Assembly (NCBI GenBank): GCA_027596195.1 | Contig: JADGJG010000047.1 | Location: 1-60,426, forward strand | Source of the DNA: Podochytrium sp. JEL0797 | Lineage: Eukaryota; Chytridiomycota; Chytridiomycetes; Chytridiales; Chytriomycetaceae | Reading direction: 5' to 3' | DNA length: 60,426 nucleotides | In this document: piece by piece, positions 34,679-46,013 of the stretch | How positions within the stretch are numbered: the stretch's first letter is position 1 | Layout: each line of letters starts with the position of its first letter | The notes under the pieces: generated by a model | What the model was told of the DNA's origin: nothing | Database searches by the model: none | The model's input: only the letters and a program-made list of their open reading frames with translations | Translations under genes and position numbers: made by a program

Positions 34679-36180
34679 ATGATCTCTTCCTCACAGACCT
34701 CAACCCATCTTCCCCACGCCTTTCCCGCCGAGTGTCTCGCGATGCCGAAGGAAACGAAAGTTGTTTCAACACCACATGTACAACCACACGAGCATCCAGA
34801 TCCTTTAATTGCGGCTGCTGCTGAAGAGCCGGTGGCCGCGTATTCAGCCCTGGATGGATCGAACCCCAAAACAAAAAGAAAGTTGACATCACCCGGACCA
34901 TCAAATGAGTCACAGAAACAAGCAAAATTAACCGAACGTGACGCCACGCTGCAGCTAGAAGAAAGCGCGTCATTGTTGCTGTCCTTTGTACAGGTAAATA
35001 TCACACACTTAATTTTTGTCTGTCAGTTTTGTTTTTCGCGTCCCTAAATCTTAAAAAATAACAGGAACCGTCTGCTAAACGCGTAGCCTATCCCATCACC
35101 GCATCCGCGACTCCACCCCAAGACTCATCTCCAGTCGCCCAGAACGAAGCCGTCCACTCACCAGCGCCAGTTCCTTCACAGAACTCTCAACAACAGCCCC
35201 AGTGGCCACCCATCCAGCCCATGACGTCCCACCCGGGAGGGACTTCCATGCCCATGATGCAAACCTTCTACATGACTCCGAACGGCCAGCGCCACCCCGT
35301 TCCAATGCAACCCATGCCGATGCCGATGCCGATGCCCATGTCGATGCAAATGGGAGGAATGAGAATGCCGATCCCAATGATGCCCATGCAGTACGTCATG
35401 TACCCTCACCCGGCCATCCCCACCGCTCCAGTCGCGTCCAATACACCCGTCATGAACCCCGCCGTCGTTCCCACAAGCTCCAACGCGACATCACCTCACT
35501 CTGCACTCCCAGAGTCTACCAAAATGCCTTCCCCAGCGAAAACAAGTCCCACAAAACCACCGCTCACGGCTCCCACCACCCAATACATTCAAGCCCCAAC
35601 ACCGCTCACTCACCCTCAATTCATGTACCCCATGATGCCACCTCAAATGCAATACCCCTGGCCCCAGCCTTACCCACCCTACTACTTCGACCCCAACACG
35701 CTCTCCAACCAGCAACCCCACCTCCAGCAACCACCCCCCAAGCAACAACCCGCACCCGCACGAAAACCACACTCTCGCCACCCCCCACACCCAACCCAAA
35801 CCGCCCGCAAGCCGCAACGCCCTACCCTCGCACAACTCGCGTCCGCGGCCACAGACGCGTCTGAACCGGTTCTCGGACTCGGTGTGATTGAAAACGGCCT
35901 ATCGGTTGTGATTCGAGCGCCGACACAGTCCCGTATTGATGTGATGGCGAATGGGGCGTTCATGGGGGTTGGGTTGGTTGCGGAGAGTGGGGGTGGGGAG
36001 GTTGTAATGGTTGGACAGCAGCAGCAAGGTGGAATGGTTGGGGTAGGTGGGTCTGGTGAGGGTAAAGTCAAACAAGAGAGTTTGGAGGGCAAAAAGAGTG
36101 CTGGCCAGAAGAATGGTGCGAAGAGACGGATGGAGACTGAGGTGGATCACTCTTACACTACGCATACAGTCCAGAAATGA
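34679..36180 (+). CDS. Pro/Met-rich low-complexity protein, tandem copy A
   Basis: Two exons (34679-34993, 35065-36180). Exon 1 ends with a conserved-looking segment: PKTKRKLTSPGPSNESQKQA then LQLEESASLLLSF. Exon 2 is a Met-Pro repeat tract (VPMQPMPMPMPMPMSMQM) followed by a Pro/Gln-rich stretch, KPQRPTLAQLASAATDASEP, a short ordered piece (LGLGVIENGLSVVIRAPTQS) and a basic tail (KKSAGQKNGAKRRMETE) that could be a nuclear signal. I recognise no domain. Composition suggests a disordered nuclear or RNA-related factor, but that is guesswork. A paralog follows directly. Confidence 0.75.
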
Positions 36181-36616
36181 GGGATATTGCAATAGAGTAC
36201 CTCCGTTGCAAATGTGTGTGAGTGATTGAGTTTTGTTCAAACTGGCCGAGGTGGTCAAGTGTATTCGTTTTTCAAATCCCTGCAATAAAAACTAATCGAT
36301 TTTTTATTCGATTCACCCAAAAAAAGGCGCATTAATTCATTTAAGGAGATTCGAATAAATCGCGCTAAATGCAATCCAGACGTATCCTTTTGTTCAATGG
36401 GACATTGTGGTAAATAATGATACATTGTCAATCTGGGGACGCGCGCGAGCGTCACAGATTTTCATTATTTCGAAGGGAGCCGCAAACAACAAAAAATTGT
36501 CAGCTGCACAAAAACTACCCGCGAGCCTCTGATTCCGCAGCATCCTCTCCGCTACTGCTACAACCAAACACGCACACAGATCTGTATTTGAAGCACTCAC
36601 ATACACCCCCCGCAAC
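36181..36616. other. Spacer between tandem copies
   Basis: The right half (from about 36389) repeats the leader region of copy A and should carry the copy B promoter. Near 36244 there is a short tRNA-like string (TGGCCGAGGTGGTCAAG), but no tRNA can be folded around it. No other gene is visible. Confidence 0.5.
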
Positions 36617-38178
36617 ATGATCTCTTCCACAACCAAACCGCTTCCCGCATTGCCCGCCGAGAGTCTCGCGATGTCGACGTCAACGGAAATTGCTTCCACA
36701 CAACATCTACAGCCAGATCAACCTTCGGCTCCTCTAATCGCCGCAGCCGCTGAAGAGCCAGTGGCCTCGTTCGCTTCCGTCGGTGGATCGAAACCCAAAA
36801 CAAAGAGAAAGTTGACACCACCCGGGCCATCAAATGAGTCACAGAAACAAGCAAAATTAACCGAACGCGACGCCATGCTGCAGTTAGAAGAAAGCGCGTC
36901 GTTGTTGCTGTCCTTTGCACAGGTAAATATCACGCACTTAATTTTTGTCTGTCAGTTTTGTTTTTCGCGTCCCTAAATCTTAAAAAATAACAGGAACCGT
37001 CTGCTAAACGCGTAGCCTATCCAGTCACCGCATCCACAACTCCACTCCAAGACTCATCACCAGTTGCCCAGAACGAAGCCGTCCACCCAGCGCCAGCTCC
37101 TCCACAGAAGTCTCAACAACCCCAATGGCCATCCATCCAACCCATGATGTACCACCCAGGAGGGACTTCCATGCCCATGATGCAAACCTTCTACATGACT
37201 CCGAACGGCCAACGCCACCCCGTTCCAATGCAACCCATGCCGATGCCGATGCCAATGTCGATGCAAATGGGAAGAATGAGAATGCCAATACCAATGATGC
37301 CCATGCAGTATGTCATGTACCCTCACCCGGCCATCCCCACCGCTCCAGTCGCGTCCAACACACCCGTCATGAACCCCGCCGTCGTTCCCACAAGCTCCAA
37401 CGCGACATCACCTCACTCTGCACTCCCAGAGTCCACCAAAATGCCCTCCCCAGCGGAAACAAGTCCCACAAAACCACCGCTCACGGCTCCCACCACCCAA
37501 TACATTCAAGCCCCAACACCGCTCACTCACCCTCAATTCATGTACCCCATGATGCCACCTCAAATGCAATACCCCTGGCCCCAGCCTTACCCACCCTACT
37601 ACTTCGACCCCAACACGCTCTCCAACCAGCAACCCCACCTCCAGCAACCACCCCCCAAGCAACAACCCGCACCCGCACGAAAACCACACTCTCGCCACCC
37701 CCCACACCCAACCCAAACCGCCCGCAAGCCGCAACGCCCTACCCTCGCACAACTCGCGTCAGCAGCGACAGACGCGTCTGAACCGGTTCTCGGACTCGGT
37801 GTGATTGAGAACGGCGTGTCGGTTGTGATTCGAGCGCCGACGCAGTCAAGGATTGATGCGATTGCGAATGGGACATTTAAGCAGCGGAGGGGGAGGGCCC
37901 CTCCTGGCGGGGTTATGGGTGTTGACGGGCATGACGCGAGTGTTTTGGGGGTTGGGGTGGTTGCGGAGGGTGGGGGTGGGGAGGTAGTAATGGTTGGACA
38001 GCAGCAGCAAGGGGGGATGGTTGGGGTGGGTGGGAATGGAGTGGGTAAGGTGAAGCAAGAGGTTGTTGAGGGGAAAATGGGTGCTGGTCAGAAGAATGGG
38101 GAGAAGAGACAGATGGAGGTTAACGGCGCGACAAAACTTGACAACGACCACAAGCGAAGGAGGGCGCAAGGAAACTAG
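36617..38178 (+). CDS. Pro/Met-rich low-complexity protein, tandem copy B
   Basis: Two exons (36617-36922, 36994-38178), with the same plan as copy A: PKTKRKLTPPGPSNESQKQA, LQLEESASLLLSF, a Met-Pro tract (MQPMPMPMPMSMQM), the Pro/Gln-rich stretch and LGLGVIENGVSVVIRAPTQS. It differs from A by an in-frame insert of about 23 residues after ANGTF (KQRRGRAPPGGVMGVDGHDA) and by a different C-terminus (TKLDNDHKRRRAQGN), still basic. The intact frame and mostly conservative changes argue that both copies are expressed genes. Function unknown. Confidence 0.75.
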
Positions 38179-38446
38179 AAAATTGGGTGGAAAGAAGGCG
38201 GCGTGGATTTGTTTTTGAGTGTTGGGATTTGGGAAGGGCCCAAGGTGGCAGAAGTGTTGATTTGTATTCCTTCTTTTGTTTAGTTGATTTTCTAGCAGTT
38301 TTTTGAAAAATGGTTTTTTGATTTCATTTTTTTTGACCTCAACCGCACTCCCCATCATCACCGCCACTACTTCAACCAAAACACAAAAGAAAAGCAACAC
38401 AATACAATATAAGGAATACCCTCAAGAAAAGTGTTCAAAAAAGAAA

Positions 38447-40352
38447 TTAGAAAAGCTCTTCGCCTGGTGGACGGTTGTTCCACTCCACCGCAATGATTTC
38501 GAAAAACTGGTACAGAGTCGTGAGGAGGATGACTGACGAGGTTCCGGTCCCGTTGGGGCCTAACGGAAAGAAAGTCATGAATTTAGCATCACAAAAACGC
38601 CAGCCACAAAAGCAGACGAAAAAAGCCTACCAAGCAAGTCTCCAACCACAGCAAGCACAGCCAACACAGCCCCACCCGCCATCGACATGGACGGAACCAA
38701 CTTCTTCAGCTCCTTGTAAATTCCTCCCTCTCTTCTGCCCGGGAACACAAGTCCCTTGCTTTCAAGCATCTTGGCCGAGTCCTTCGCAGTCGTGCCAGCT
38801 GCCTCAGGCCAGAGACTCGAGATTGCAACGCAAGCGAAAACAACGAGACCCGCGTACAACGCGAATTGGAAGGGGTCACGGAAGGCGGCAAAAAGGGAGC
38901 GTGGGGGGGAGAGGTAGTAAGCGAGACCACTTGAGGCGAAACGTTGCGGAATTTTGTCGTAGCTCTGATGTTTAGGGATGGGTCAGTGAAAACGAAAAAC
39001 GGCCAATAGAAGAAAAAATTCACCTTCCACACTCCCAACACTCTGACAAGAATGTTCTGGGGAGCAATGTTGAACAGGGCCTGACTCACGAACGTGTACA
39101 TCCCCACCGCAGTCGCAACAACGAGCACAGGAATTCCTCCACAATAGAAAAGCTTGATAGGGAATTTGGCCATATTCTGACGCTGCAAACTGTGCTGCAA
39201 CGTGATCTCATAGCGCACTGCTTGTCCATACAACGCCGCTCCCAACACTCCGACCTGAACAAGCAAGCTCGACACATTGGGCAGATTGGTGCGATAGAAG
39301 GCCTCCTTGACGGCCCGGAACTTGTCGCGGCGCGTCAACACGAGCTGAACCAGAGCCACCAAAGATCCTTCGTACTCGGTTCCTCGGCCCGTTTGCAACG
39401 AACGGAACGAGAGCGTGTTCCAAACAAGGTTTTCGGTGATGTGAGCCCCGATGAACAAGTTGTAGCCCGTTCCGAAACCGTACCCCCTCTGCAGGACCTC
39501 ATCGATGGTGATGCAGAGCATTCCAGCCACACACAACTGCAGAATCAAAGCCCCCATCGCGAACGGCGTAAGCTCAGACCCATACACTCCGCCAAACACG
39601 GCAATCACCGCCTGCAAGAGTACAAACACCATTGCCAGCCCCTTCTGCAACGCTCCAAACAGCACCTTGTGTTCCCTCAACGAAAAGTCCACCGTCAATC
39701 GTCCTGAGGCGTACAGCAACTGACACACGAGCGCTGCCGCCACCACGGAGGAGACTCCGAAGTCCATCACCGATGCGCGGTTTCCGCCGAGAACAGGTCG
39801 CAGCCAGTAAAGGGCGTCTGACGACGTTTGTTGTGCGAGGAAGAGAGGCATTTGGGTCCCGAACAGGAACACGACGCCAGAGGAGAACGTCCATACGATT
39901 TTGTCGCCAAATGGAACCTAGTGATGGTGATTAGAATGCGTTTCGAATTCGAAATAGAACTGTAGGGGGGCGAAGGGGGAGAGGCATTATGACGCAGGCA
40001 CAGATTTCACAACCAAACAAGCTCTGCATATTGGGCATCCACCTGGAAACCAGATACGCTTCAACTCCTTAATGCGATCGCTCATTGGAGAAACTGCTTA
40101 TCAGCTTCCCTCCCTTCCTCGTTGTAGTAAATTGACTGATGAGTCATCCCACTTTAAGCTTCTGCTGGCTTTGACTTGCAAGGACACAATGGCTTACCCT
40201 GGCGGACGGAGAGCTGATTTGCGGAACCAGTCGCAGAATCGACTTGTATGATTTGATATTGGTGCCTAATCATCGGGCGCAAGGTGAGTGATCGTGAAGT
40301 GGGAAGCTTCTCCTTCGTCGGGTGAGGACAACAGTGGAAGTAGAATACGCAT
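38447..40352 (-). CDS. Sec61-alpha/Ssh1 protein-translocation channel subunit
   Basis: Exons on the minus strand give IKSYKSILRLVPQISSPSAR, then VPFGDKIVWTFSSGVVFLFG, FYRTNLPNVSSLLVQV, FPIKLFYCGGIPVLV and GLAYYLSPPRSLFAAFRDPF, ending LLGPNGTGTSSVILLTTLYQ. These follow Sec61-alpha in order (PEIQ.P, KEAFYRSNLPNI, YPIKLFYTSNMPI, GGLAYYISPP and SDLLGALGSGTGI). The N-terminal VPFGDKIVWT recalls yeast Ssh1 (LPFDDKIVYT), so it may be the Ssh1-type paralog. Ten membrane spans are expected; it forms the ER channel for secretory and membrane proteins. The 5' end is uncertain: the best model has a first coding exon of only four bases (ATGC), then an intron to the TAG before GCACCAATATC. The intron 39918-40197 is 280 nt. 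Confidence 0.85.
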
Positions 40353-40635
40353 GGTCATGCAATGGAGATAGTAGGATACGTACTAGTCATCGTTGCTGTG
40401 CGATCTATCTGGCTGCAAACGAGATGATATCGGATGCGGAAAAAAAACGACCTCGAAGTTTTTGCTGCCGCCTGCGACCGGAACGACAGAACAAAGTGGC
40501 AACAAATTGGCCTGGTTTTTTCGCCCAAGTTCTGCACGTGCAGATCGCATCTTCATTGCTCCCATTGATCACTAAATGAACTAAATGAACTATTTATTAT
40601 TTATAAAAGTTTTAAAAAAACATGACCTCTTTCGA

Positions 40636-43600
40636 TCACAACCGACGCGGATATATCGTCGAATTCACAATACTTCCACCCGAATCTCTCACAATCACAA
40701 CCGACGCGACAATCACATCTCCATCCACTTCGCCACCTTTCAGCCCTTCGTCCCAACAAAACTCCTGGTCAAACGAGTCCCCCAATTTGCTACCATTGTC
40801 TCCCTTCGCTGCAGAACCGCTTCCGGTAGTCAACTTCTTGAGAATCCCCACAATCCCACCCTTCTTTTCCCCCCCTTCCTCCTCTTCAAAAGTGCCCCCA
40901 AACGGACCCGCACCGACCCCACCTCCACTATCTTCAGCCATCGCGATGCGCATGCATTCCTCCACAGGACTCGACGGCAACTCGAGATACGCGCCCTTCA
41001 TCTTCTTGACCTCCTTTTTCCAGTTTGCAAATTCCCAATACGCAACCTCAGCTATCCACTGATCCACGCCGTGGTCGGTTTGATGAAGAGGACTATCTGG
41101 ACCGCGTTCTTTGTGGCCCCAGTCGCTGAGCTTGTGTGGAGCCGCTGAGTTGGATTCCGTCTGGAAGAGGTAATCAAAGAATCCGGACTTGGTGTGGTCG
41201 TTGGGGGTCATGGGAGTAGTTGCAGAGGAGTGGTGGGAGAACAGTGCTGTGCTCGTGGTGGAAGAGACTGACGAAATGGAACTGAAGGAGCTGCGGCGTT
41301 GTTGTTGCTGGGTGGTTGGCAGTTTCAAGAACGGTCTCGGAATCTGCAGAACATCATCATCTTCGTCCTCCTCAATATCTTGAGAAGCGTGCTTGGTGAC
41401 TGAGACAGGTCGGTCAATGCTTTCGTTGAGGAAGCGCAACACACTGGGGGGTCGTTCCAAGGCAGGGTCTCGAGGTACAATGCTGTAAACAGACGACTCG
41501 GAATCCTCACGACGCGTAAAAACGCTCGAAGCCTCAAAGTAGGAAGAAGCCGGCGGTGGTGGAGGGGGACATCTGGGCGGTAAGCAGCTTGGAGACACCA
41601 ACTCGTCGTCACCATCCGATCCAAACAACTCGACATCCAGCAGCAGTTTCTCCCACTGGCCCTTCCTCTCTGCCCCCAACTTGTCCCTCCCTTCTTGAAT
41701 CAGACGGCGCTCCAACTCAACCACTTCCTCATCTGAACCAGACCCGATCCCCGAATCGTGCCCTTTCGCAGTGCCAGTTTGGTCTTGCAATTTCTTCAAC
41801 GACGAAGCTCGCATCTCCCTCTTGCAGGTCACGTACTCCCTCCTCTGAAACTCAACCAACCCCTTGACTTCATTCATCTTCCGCTCTTTCTCAAACTCCT
41901 CAATCGTATTCAACCCCTCCTCCGCCAACACTTCCAACGCTTGCAGCGCCCTCTCCCTTTCATCCAATCCGGCCACACTCCTTCTCTCCTCCCACGCCCA
42001 CACACTCTCCCAAACAGCATGAACCAACTCCCTCCCCGCTTCTTCATCCCCCAAACTGTTGGCCACATCCGCCACGCGATTCGCCAACGCCTTCAACGGA
42101 CCCGTGGGTGGATGCACAGACCCCAAGTCGGAACACCACGCCGTAAGGACAGCAACTGCTGCGTGAGAGCTCGTGTGCGCATTCTGGAACGCGAGTGCGA
42201 ATTGGATAATGAAGGATTCGTCGATGCCGCTGATGGAGGCGTGCCAGAGGTGGGAAAAGTCGGGGTGGCTGAGGAACGAGGTGGGCCAGTTTTCAACCGC
42301 CTGGAAATTAAAAAAGTGTTGACAAAGAAAGGAGGAATATCAGAGAAGTCGCGGAGAAATGGGATGCTTACCCAACAAATCAACGGGGCATAGACTTCAG
42401 GTGCGTCCATCCCCTCTTTGACGGTCAAGCACATGCTCTCAGGCCGACCCACCACAGCCTGCAACCTCGCAGCCTCAGTCATCCCCAACCGATTCGCCAC
42501 CTGAATCAAATGCAAGAACCGCAACTCCCTCGGAACCCCATTGAACTCATCCAACACCTGCACCAACTTTTTCGACGCGTCATCCATTCTCCCAGTCCCA
42601 AACTCATGCGTTAACAACCACTGCACTAAAACACCCACATCTCTCCCACCCGGCATCGCCAAATGCACCGTCGGCGGCAAGTAATTCAACCGCGTTGGTG
42701 CCGTAGGATGATGCGCCTTTAAGTTCCTTCTCGTCACTTCATTCCAACTCGCCACCTCCCCTCCTCCTCCTAAACTGTGATTCATCGGCAGCTTGACAAC
42801 CCCATACCCATCCTGCAACCCATTCCACGCATTCAACACAATTTCATGCTGCATTTCCAAAAAGTAAAAGACAGACGCGCGGGTAGCCAATGCATTGACC
42901 TTGTCCGTGGAGATGACAACCGTCTCAGTCGTGGTGAATTGGTCAATCGAGGCTTTGAGGTGGAACGCGATGGGGTGGTCGACTTTGGGGGAGGACGGGG
43001 GGCTTGGGTGTCTCTGTGACGGGAGTGCCTTTTGCGACGTGTTGAGACGGGGAGAAGAGGTTGATGTGGAACCTGCACCGGCTCGGACGAGGTTAGGCGC
43101 GGTGGAAAGGGACGGTGGGAGGGGTGGGCGCGTGTTGAGAGGTGCACGGGAGATTCCAAAGATGGAAGTGTTGCTGGAAGCTAAGGGGGCTTGAGCGGGG
43201 GAAGTACGGGGTGGAATGAATGACGTGGAGTCGGGAATGGAATAGATATTGCCGCTTGTCGAAGTGTGGGAACGGGACTTGGATTTGGACCGTTTCTTGA
43301 TGGAACTGGAAGAAGAGTTGGAACGGCTATTGGGTTTGGGGCCTATGTAGAAGAGATCTTCTTGTACGGAAATCACGGATCGTTGGGTAGCGGGCTTAGT
43401 TGGAGTGGTGCTTGCGGACTGGATACTTGCCGTGCTTGGGGTGCGGCCAGAAAGAGAGGGCGAATAACCAGGGGACATGGGAGAGTCGCAAAGAGTCAGA
43501 TGAGAATTCGACGACTCGCTGTTCTCGCGAAAGATTTCGTGATTTGGTGATATGGATGACAAGGACACAGAGCGCGAGTCCTTGGCCGGATCTGCCGAAG

Positions 43601-43910
43601 ACCGATTCTGCTCGGGGGCCTTCAAAACTCGCGGCGAAGATGGCGCCGTGATAATCTGATGAAGGGGGGGTATGCGCGATACGCAATCAGAATTTTTTTT
43701 GACAAGTGACAACTGAATCGAACTGAATTTGCAAAATACCTGCGGTAGATGGGGAACCCATCGAAAAGTCACTTGATCCCCGCGTTTGCATCGGATGCGA
43801 GTGTACATGTGAACGATTTGCGACCCAGTGATCAAGGGCGCGGGCAAAGGCATCGCGTGTCCGGAATCACTGGAAGCGACGCTGCCGGTGTGGCTGTTGT
43901 TGGACTGCAT
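40636..43910 (-). CDS. Unidentified Ser-rich protein with possible BTB-like segment
   Basis: Three exons join to about 1,000 residues, starting MQSNNSHTGSVASSDSGHAM. The first intron (near 43655-43740) and second (about 42303-42373) keep the frame: CWAVENWPTSFLSHPDFSHL. Residues 60-290 are Ser/Pro-rich and disordered. The middle (about 42960-42400) looks folded: VVISTDKVNALATRASVFYF, then VHLAMPGGRDVGVLVQWLLT and LRFLHLIQVANRLGMTEAAR. That order resembles a BTB/POZ fold (an S-x-VF block, later an aAN-x-L block), but the match is weak. The second half has a helical charged region and a DQWIAEVAYWEFANWKKEV block. I do not recognise the family. The gene is intact and long, so it is clearly real. 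Confidence 0.65.
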
Positions 43911-44358
43911 GGTCGTATGTTGTTTGTATCTATAGAGAGCAAGCGGAAGTGAAAGGAATCAGCGACTGAGAGAGGCTGGTGGCGGATCAAGGGCATGCAG
44001 CACTTTGATTCCGCGAACCAATACTTGGTCGCAGCGGGTGGAATGGGCCAAGACTCACCGAAGGTTGGAGCTACTGTGATCGTCGTAAGCGGCAGCGGCA
44101 GCACAAGGGGGGGATACTCGGGGGCGTGGGGGCGTGGGTTGCCAGCAATTTTTTTGTTGGTTTTTGCGAGCGACGCGCAATTTCGCGATTTTGGCAAAAG
44201 TTGTCCTCGATTCTGATTGGCCAAAATTAACGAGATGAAGTCACGCACCAACAAAAGGCGAGTTCACCTACAATTTGAAAGAGGTCGTGCTTTATTTGTT
44301 CGAGAACCGATTCCGATGTCTTCCAATCACCGCATCAATTCACTTCATCCAAACCTCA
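43911..44358. other. Intergenic region with CCAAT box
   Basis: 448 bp upstream of the Ser-rich gene (minus strand) and downstream of the mitofissin gene. On the minus strand a CCAAT box (GGCCAATCAGAATC) lies at 44216-44220, about 306 bp before the start codon. No exon is supported. Confidence 0.45.
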
Positions 44359-44846
44359 TCACTTTCTCTTGAACCACTCTGGGGCATTCTTCATCTGACT
44401 CGCAGACGCATCCAACACCCAATCGCCAACTCCGATGTAACTGTGTACGACTCCTCGCAGCGTGGCGTTTTCGATCTTCGCCTCGTTGAATTCTAGAGGT
44501 GTTTGAACAGAGTCAGCTCGCTGCCAGGATTTGAGAATTGAGGGTGGTGTTGGCTCGAAGGAAGATTCGTTGAATTCGCCGATGGCTTCAATAATTGATT
44601 GATCTTCACTCTGCGCACACGGCATTACTTCCACGCCAGTGCTCCGTCCCCACACACAATCCAGAATGCTCGTTGAGCCATACGAGATCCCCCCACGCGG
44701 GCGAAAGCGCAGCCAGTGCAGTGCAATCGGCAGCCAAACAGTCAAAACGATGGATCCTCACCTAGACCCGCCGTCCTTCTTGCGCCTGCGAATGCGGTGC
44801 TGACCAGAGTGGCTTCGAATGCAAAACTGAGGACTCTTCCAATCAT
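44359..44846 (-). CDS. ATG44: Mitofissin Atg44 (DUF1748 family), 72 residues
   Basis: Two exons: 44762-44846 encodes MIGRVLSFAFEATLVSTAFA and GARRTAGL; 44359-44492 encodes EFNEAKIENATLRGVVHSYI, GVGDWVLDASASQMKN and ends EWFKRK. The junction codon is split G|AA, and the intron (44493-44761) is 269 nt with GT-AG ends. The family pattern is LxxxxxDxxLxSxxxAGxxRxTGL, then KIEN...R..xxxYLxVGExVxDxS, then a final FxRK; all blocks are present at the usual total length. Mitofissins sit in the mitochondrial intermembrane space and drive membrane fission for mitophagy. A long-ORF search would miss this gene. The family call is from remembered DUF1748/Atg44 sequences. Confidence 0.85.
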
Positions 44847-44942
44847 TTTGGCAGCGTTAAATATTCAGGTGTTTTTTGTGTCTACGACTTCGGCGGCCAA
44901 TCCAAAACACGTCGCCAGGATTCCAAAAATAACTCAAAATAC

Positions 44943-45979
44943 ATGATAGTCACAATGATCCATTTCACTGAGCTGCCAGATGATATTCTCTTGCATGTGC
45001 TTGAAATCTGCCCGTCCGTCTCTCGGCTTTCGAGGACTTGCTCGCGGTTTTACCTCCTTTGGAGAATCCCAAGCGCGAGAGCCAACTGGTTGCTCCGATG
45101 CTGCAATGGTTCGAAAACTCAAGCATTGGATATGTCAGTTGAGTTACACCTACGATTTTAATCAATGTTTATATTTCCCCCTTTGAACTGATGATTAAAC
45201 CCAACCAGATTGCGCATTTCAAAGATTATGAGATTTCAATCAACCTTCTAAGCCGCGCTGACAACGCTGAATATTCGCCTTTATGGCTGACCCACGTCCT
45301 CGTTGATTTGTGTCAACACGAACCACCTGCCTCCGTACCCCTCAGTGACAGTGCGGAAGAAAGCCTGGTAAACCTCATGCTCAACATTGGACTAGGGAAC
45401 AGCCACAACCCACTCCCCATTTCCCGCACACCGCGTCCAGAAATCGAGTCCTTGAGTCCCCACCGACCCCTGCCGCGTCTGCAAAATCGATCAACGACAT
45501 TCTCAATCTTTCCGTCTCTTGTCAAAACAATTATTGCTTCGGGTGCCGACTTGGAGGCTGACATGTCGCTGTATCTAAAAAGCCTCCTTTTTGGTACCAA
45601 TCGTGAAAGTGACACGACCTCGTTGGTCTGGATTATCAATGAGTCACATCGACCTTCACCATCGGAGGGCGGGAGGAACGGAAACGAAGTTATTCAAGCA
45701 GGATTTGCTGCCGCATATTTTTGCATCGTGGCAAACCATGCGGAAGGGTTGAAATCTCTGTTGGAGAGTCAGAAAGTGGAAACTGGAGGGCTCAATGGAT
45801 TCTTGCTTCTTGTTGCGTCAAAATTTGGCAGTGCTGAGTGTGTAAAAGTGCTGCTGGAAGCTGGAGCGGATATTTCTTGCCGAGACAGAGGCGCGTTGCG
45901 GTTGGCAATGATGGAGGGACATGAAATTGTTGTCAGGATTTTGGAAGACGCGACGGGTCGGAATTCTATATTATTTTAA
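44943..45979 (+). CDS. F-box protein with ankyrin repeats
   Basis: Two exons. The N-terminus MIHFTELPDDILLHVLEICP followed by SRLSRTCSRFYLLWR is an F-box (LPDDIL, then L-x-x-C-x-x-F). The intron fits from a gttgag donor near 45139 to AG before IAHFKDYEISINLLSRAD. The C-terminus carries ankyrin-type repeats: GFLLLVASKFGSAECVKVLL, EAGADISCRDRGALRLAMME and GHEIVVRILEDATG; an earlier, weaker repeat precedes them (AAYFCIVANHAEGLKSLLES). The likely role is a substrate receptor of an SCF ubiquitin ligase, the ankyrin part binding the target. Translation may start at 44943 or at the second ATG, 44955. Its start is 96 bp from that of the divergent mitofissin gene. Confidence 0.8.
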
Positions 45980-46013
45980 ACAGTTGTAAATATTATTGGA
46001 GTCAATAACCTTT

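Larger units (their letters stand above)
34443..38118 (+). repeat. Tandem segmental duplication, two units of about 1.9 kb
   Basis: Unit A (about 34443-36140) and unit B (about 36389-38118) each hold one copy of a Pro/Met-rich gene, its intron and about 230 bp of upstream sequence. The upstream parts share TTGTTCAATGG and ATTGTCAATCTGGGGA. Identity varies sharply along the unit: low in the leader and the 3' end, one mismatch across the 71-nt intron, and none across 304 bp (35540-35843 against the matching part of B). Confidence 0.9.

Noticed and set aside
35491..35835. Antisense open frame repeated in both tandem copies
   Set aside because: Its duplication follows from the duplication of the sense exon; composition is the complement of Pro codons and no start context or motif supports it.
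36241..36285. tRNA-like A-box and B-box strings (TGGCCGAGGTGGTCAAG and TTCAAATCCC)
   Set aside because: The strings are only about 40 bases apart, with no anticodon arm or pairing acceptor stem. At most a relic.
39918..40197. Possible extra exon MSDRIKELKRIWFPGG upstream of Sec61
   Set aside because: Skipping it joins SSPSAR directly to VPFGDKIVWT, which matches Sec61 N-termini; the segment breaks the frame.
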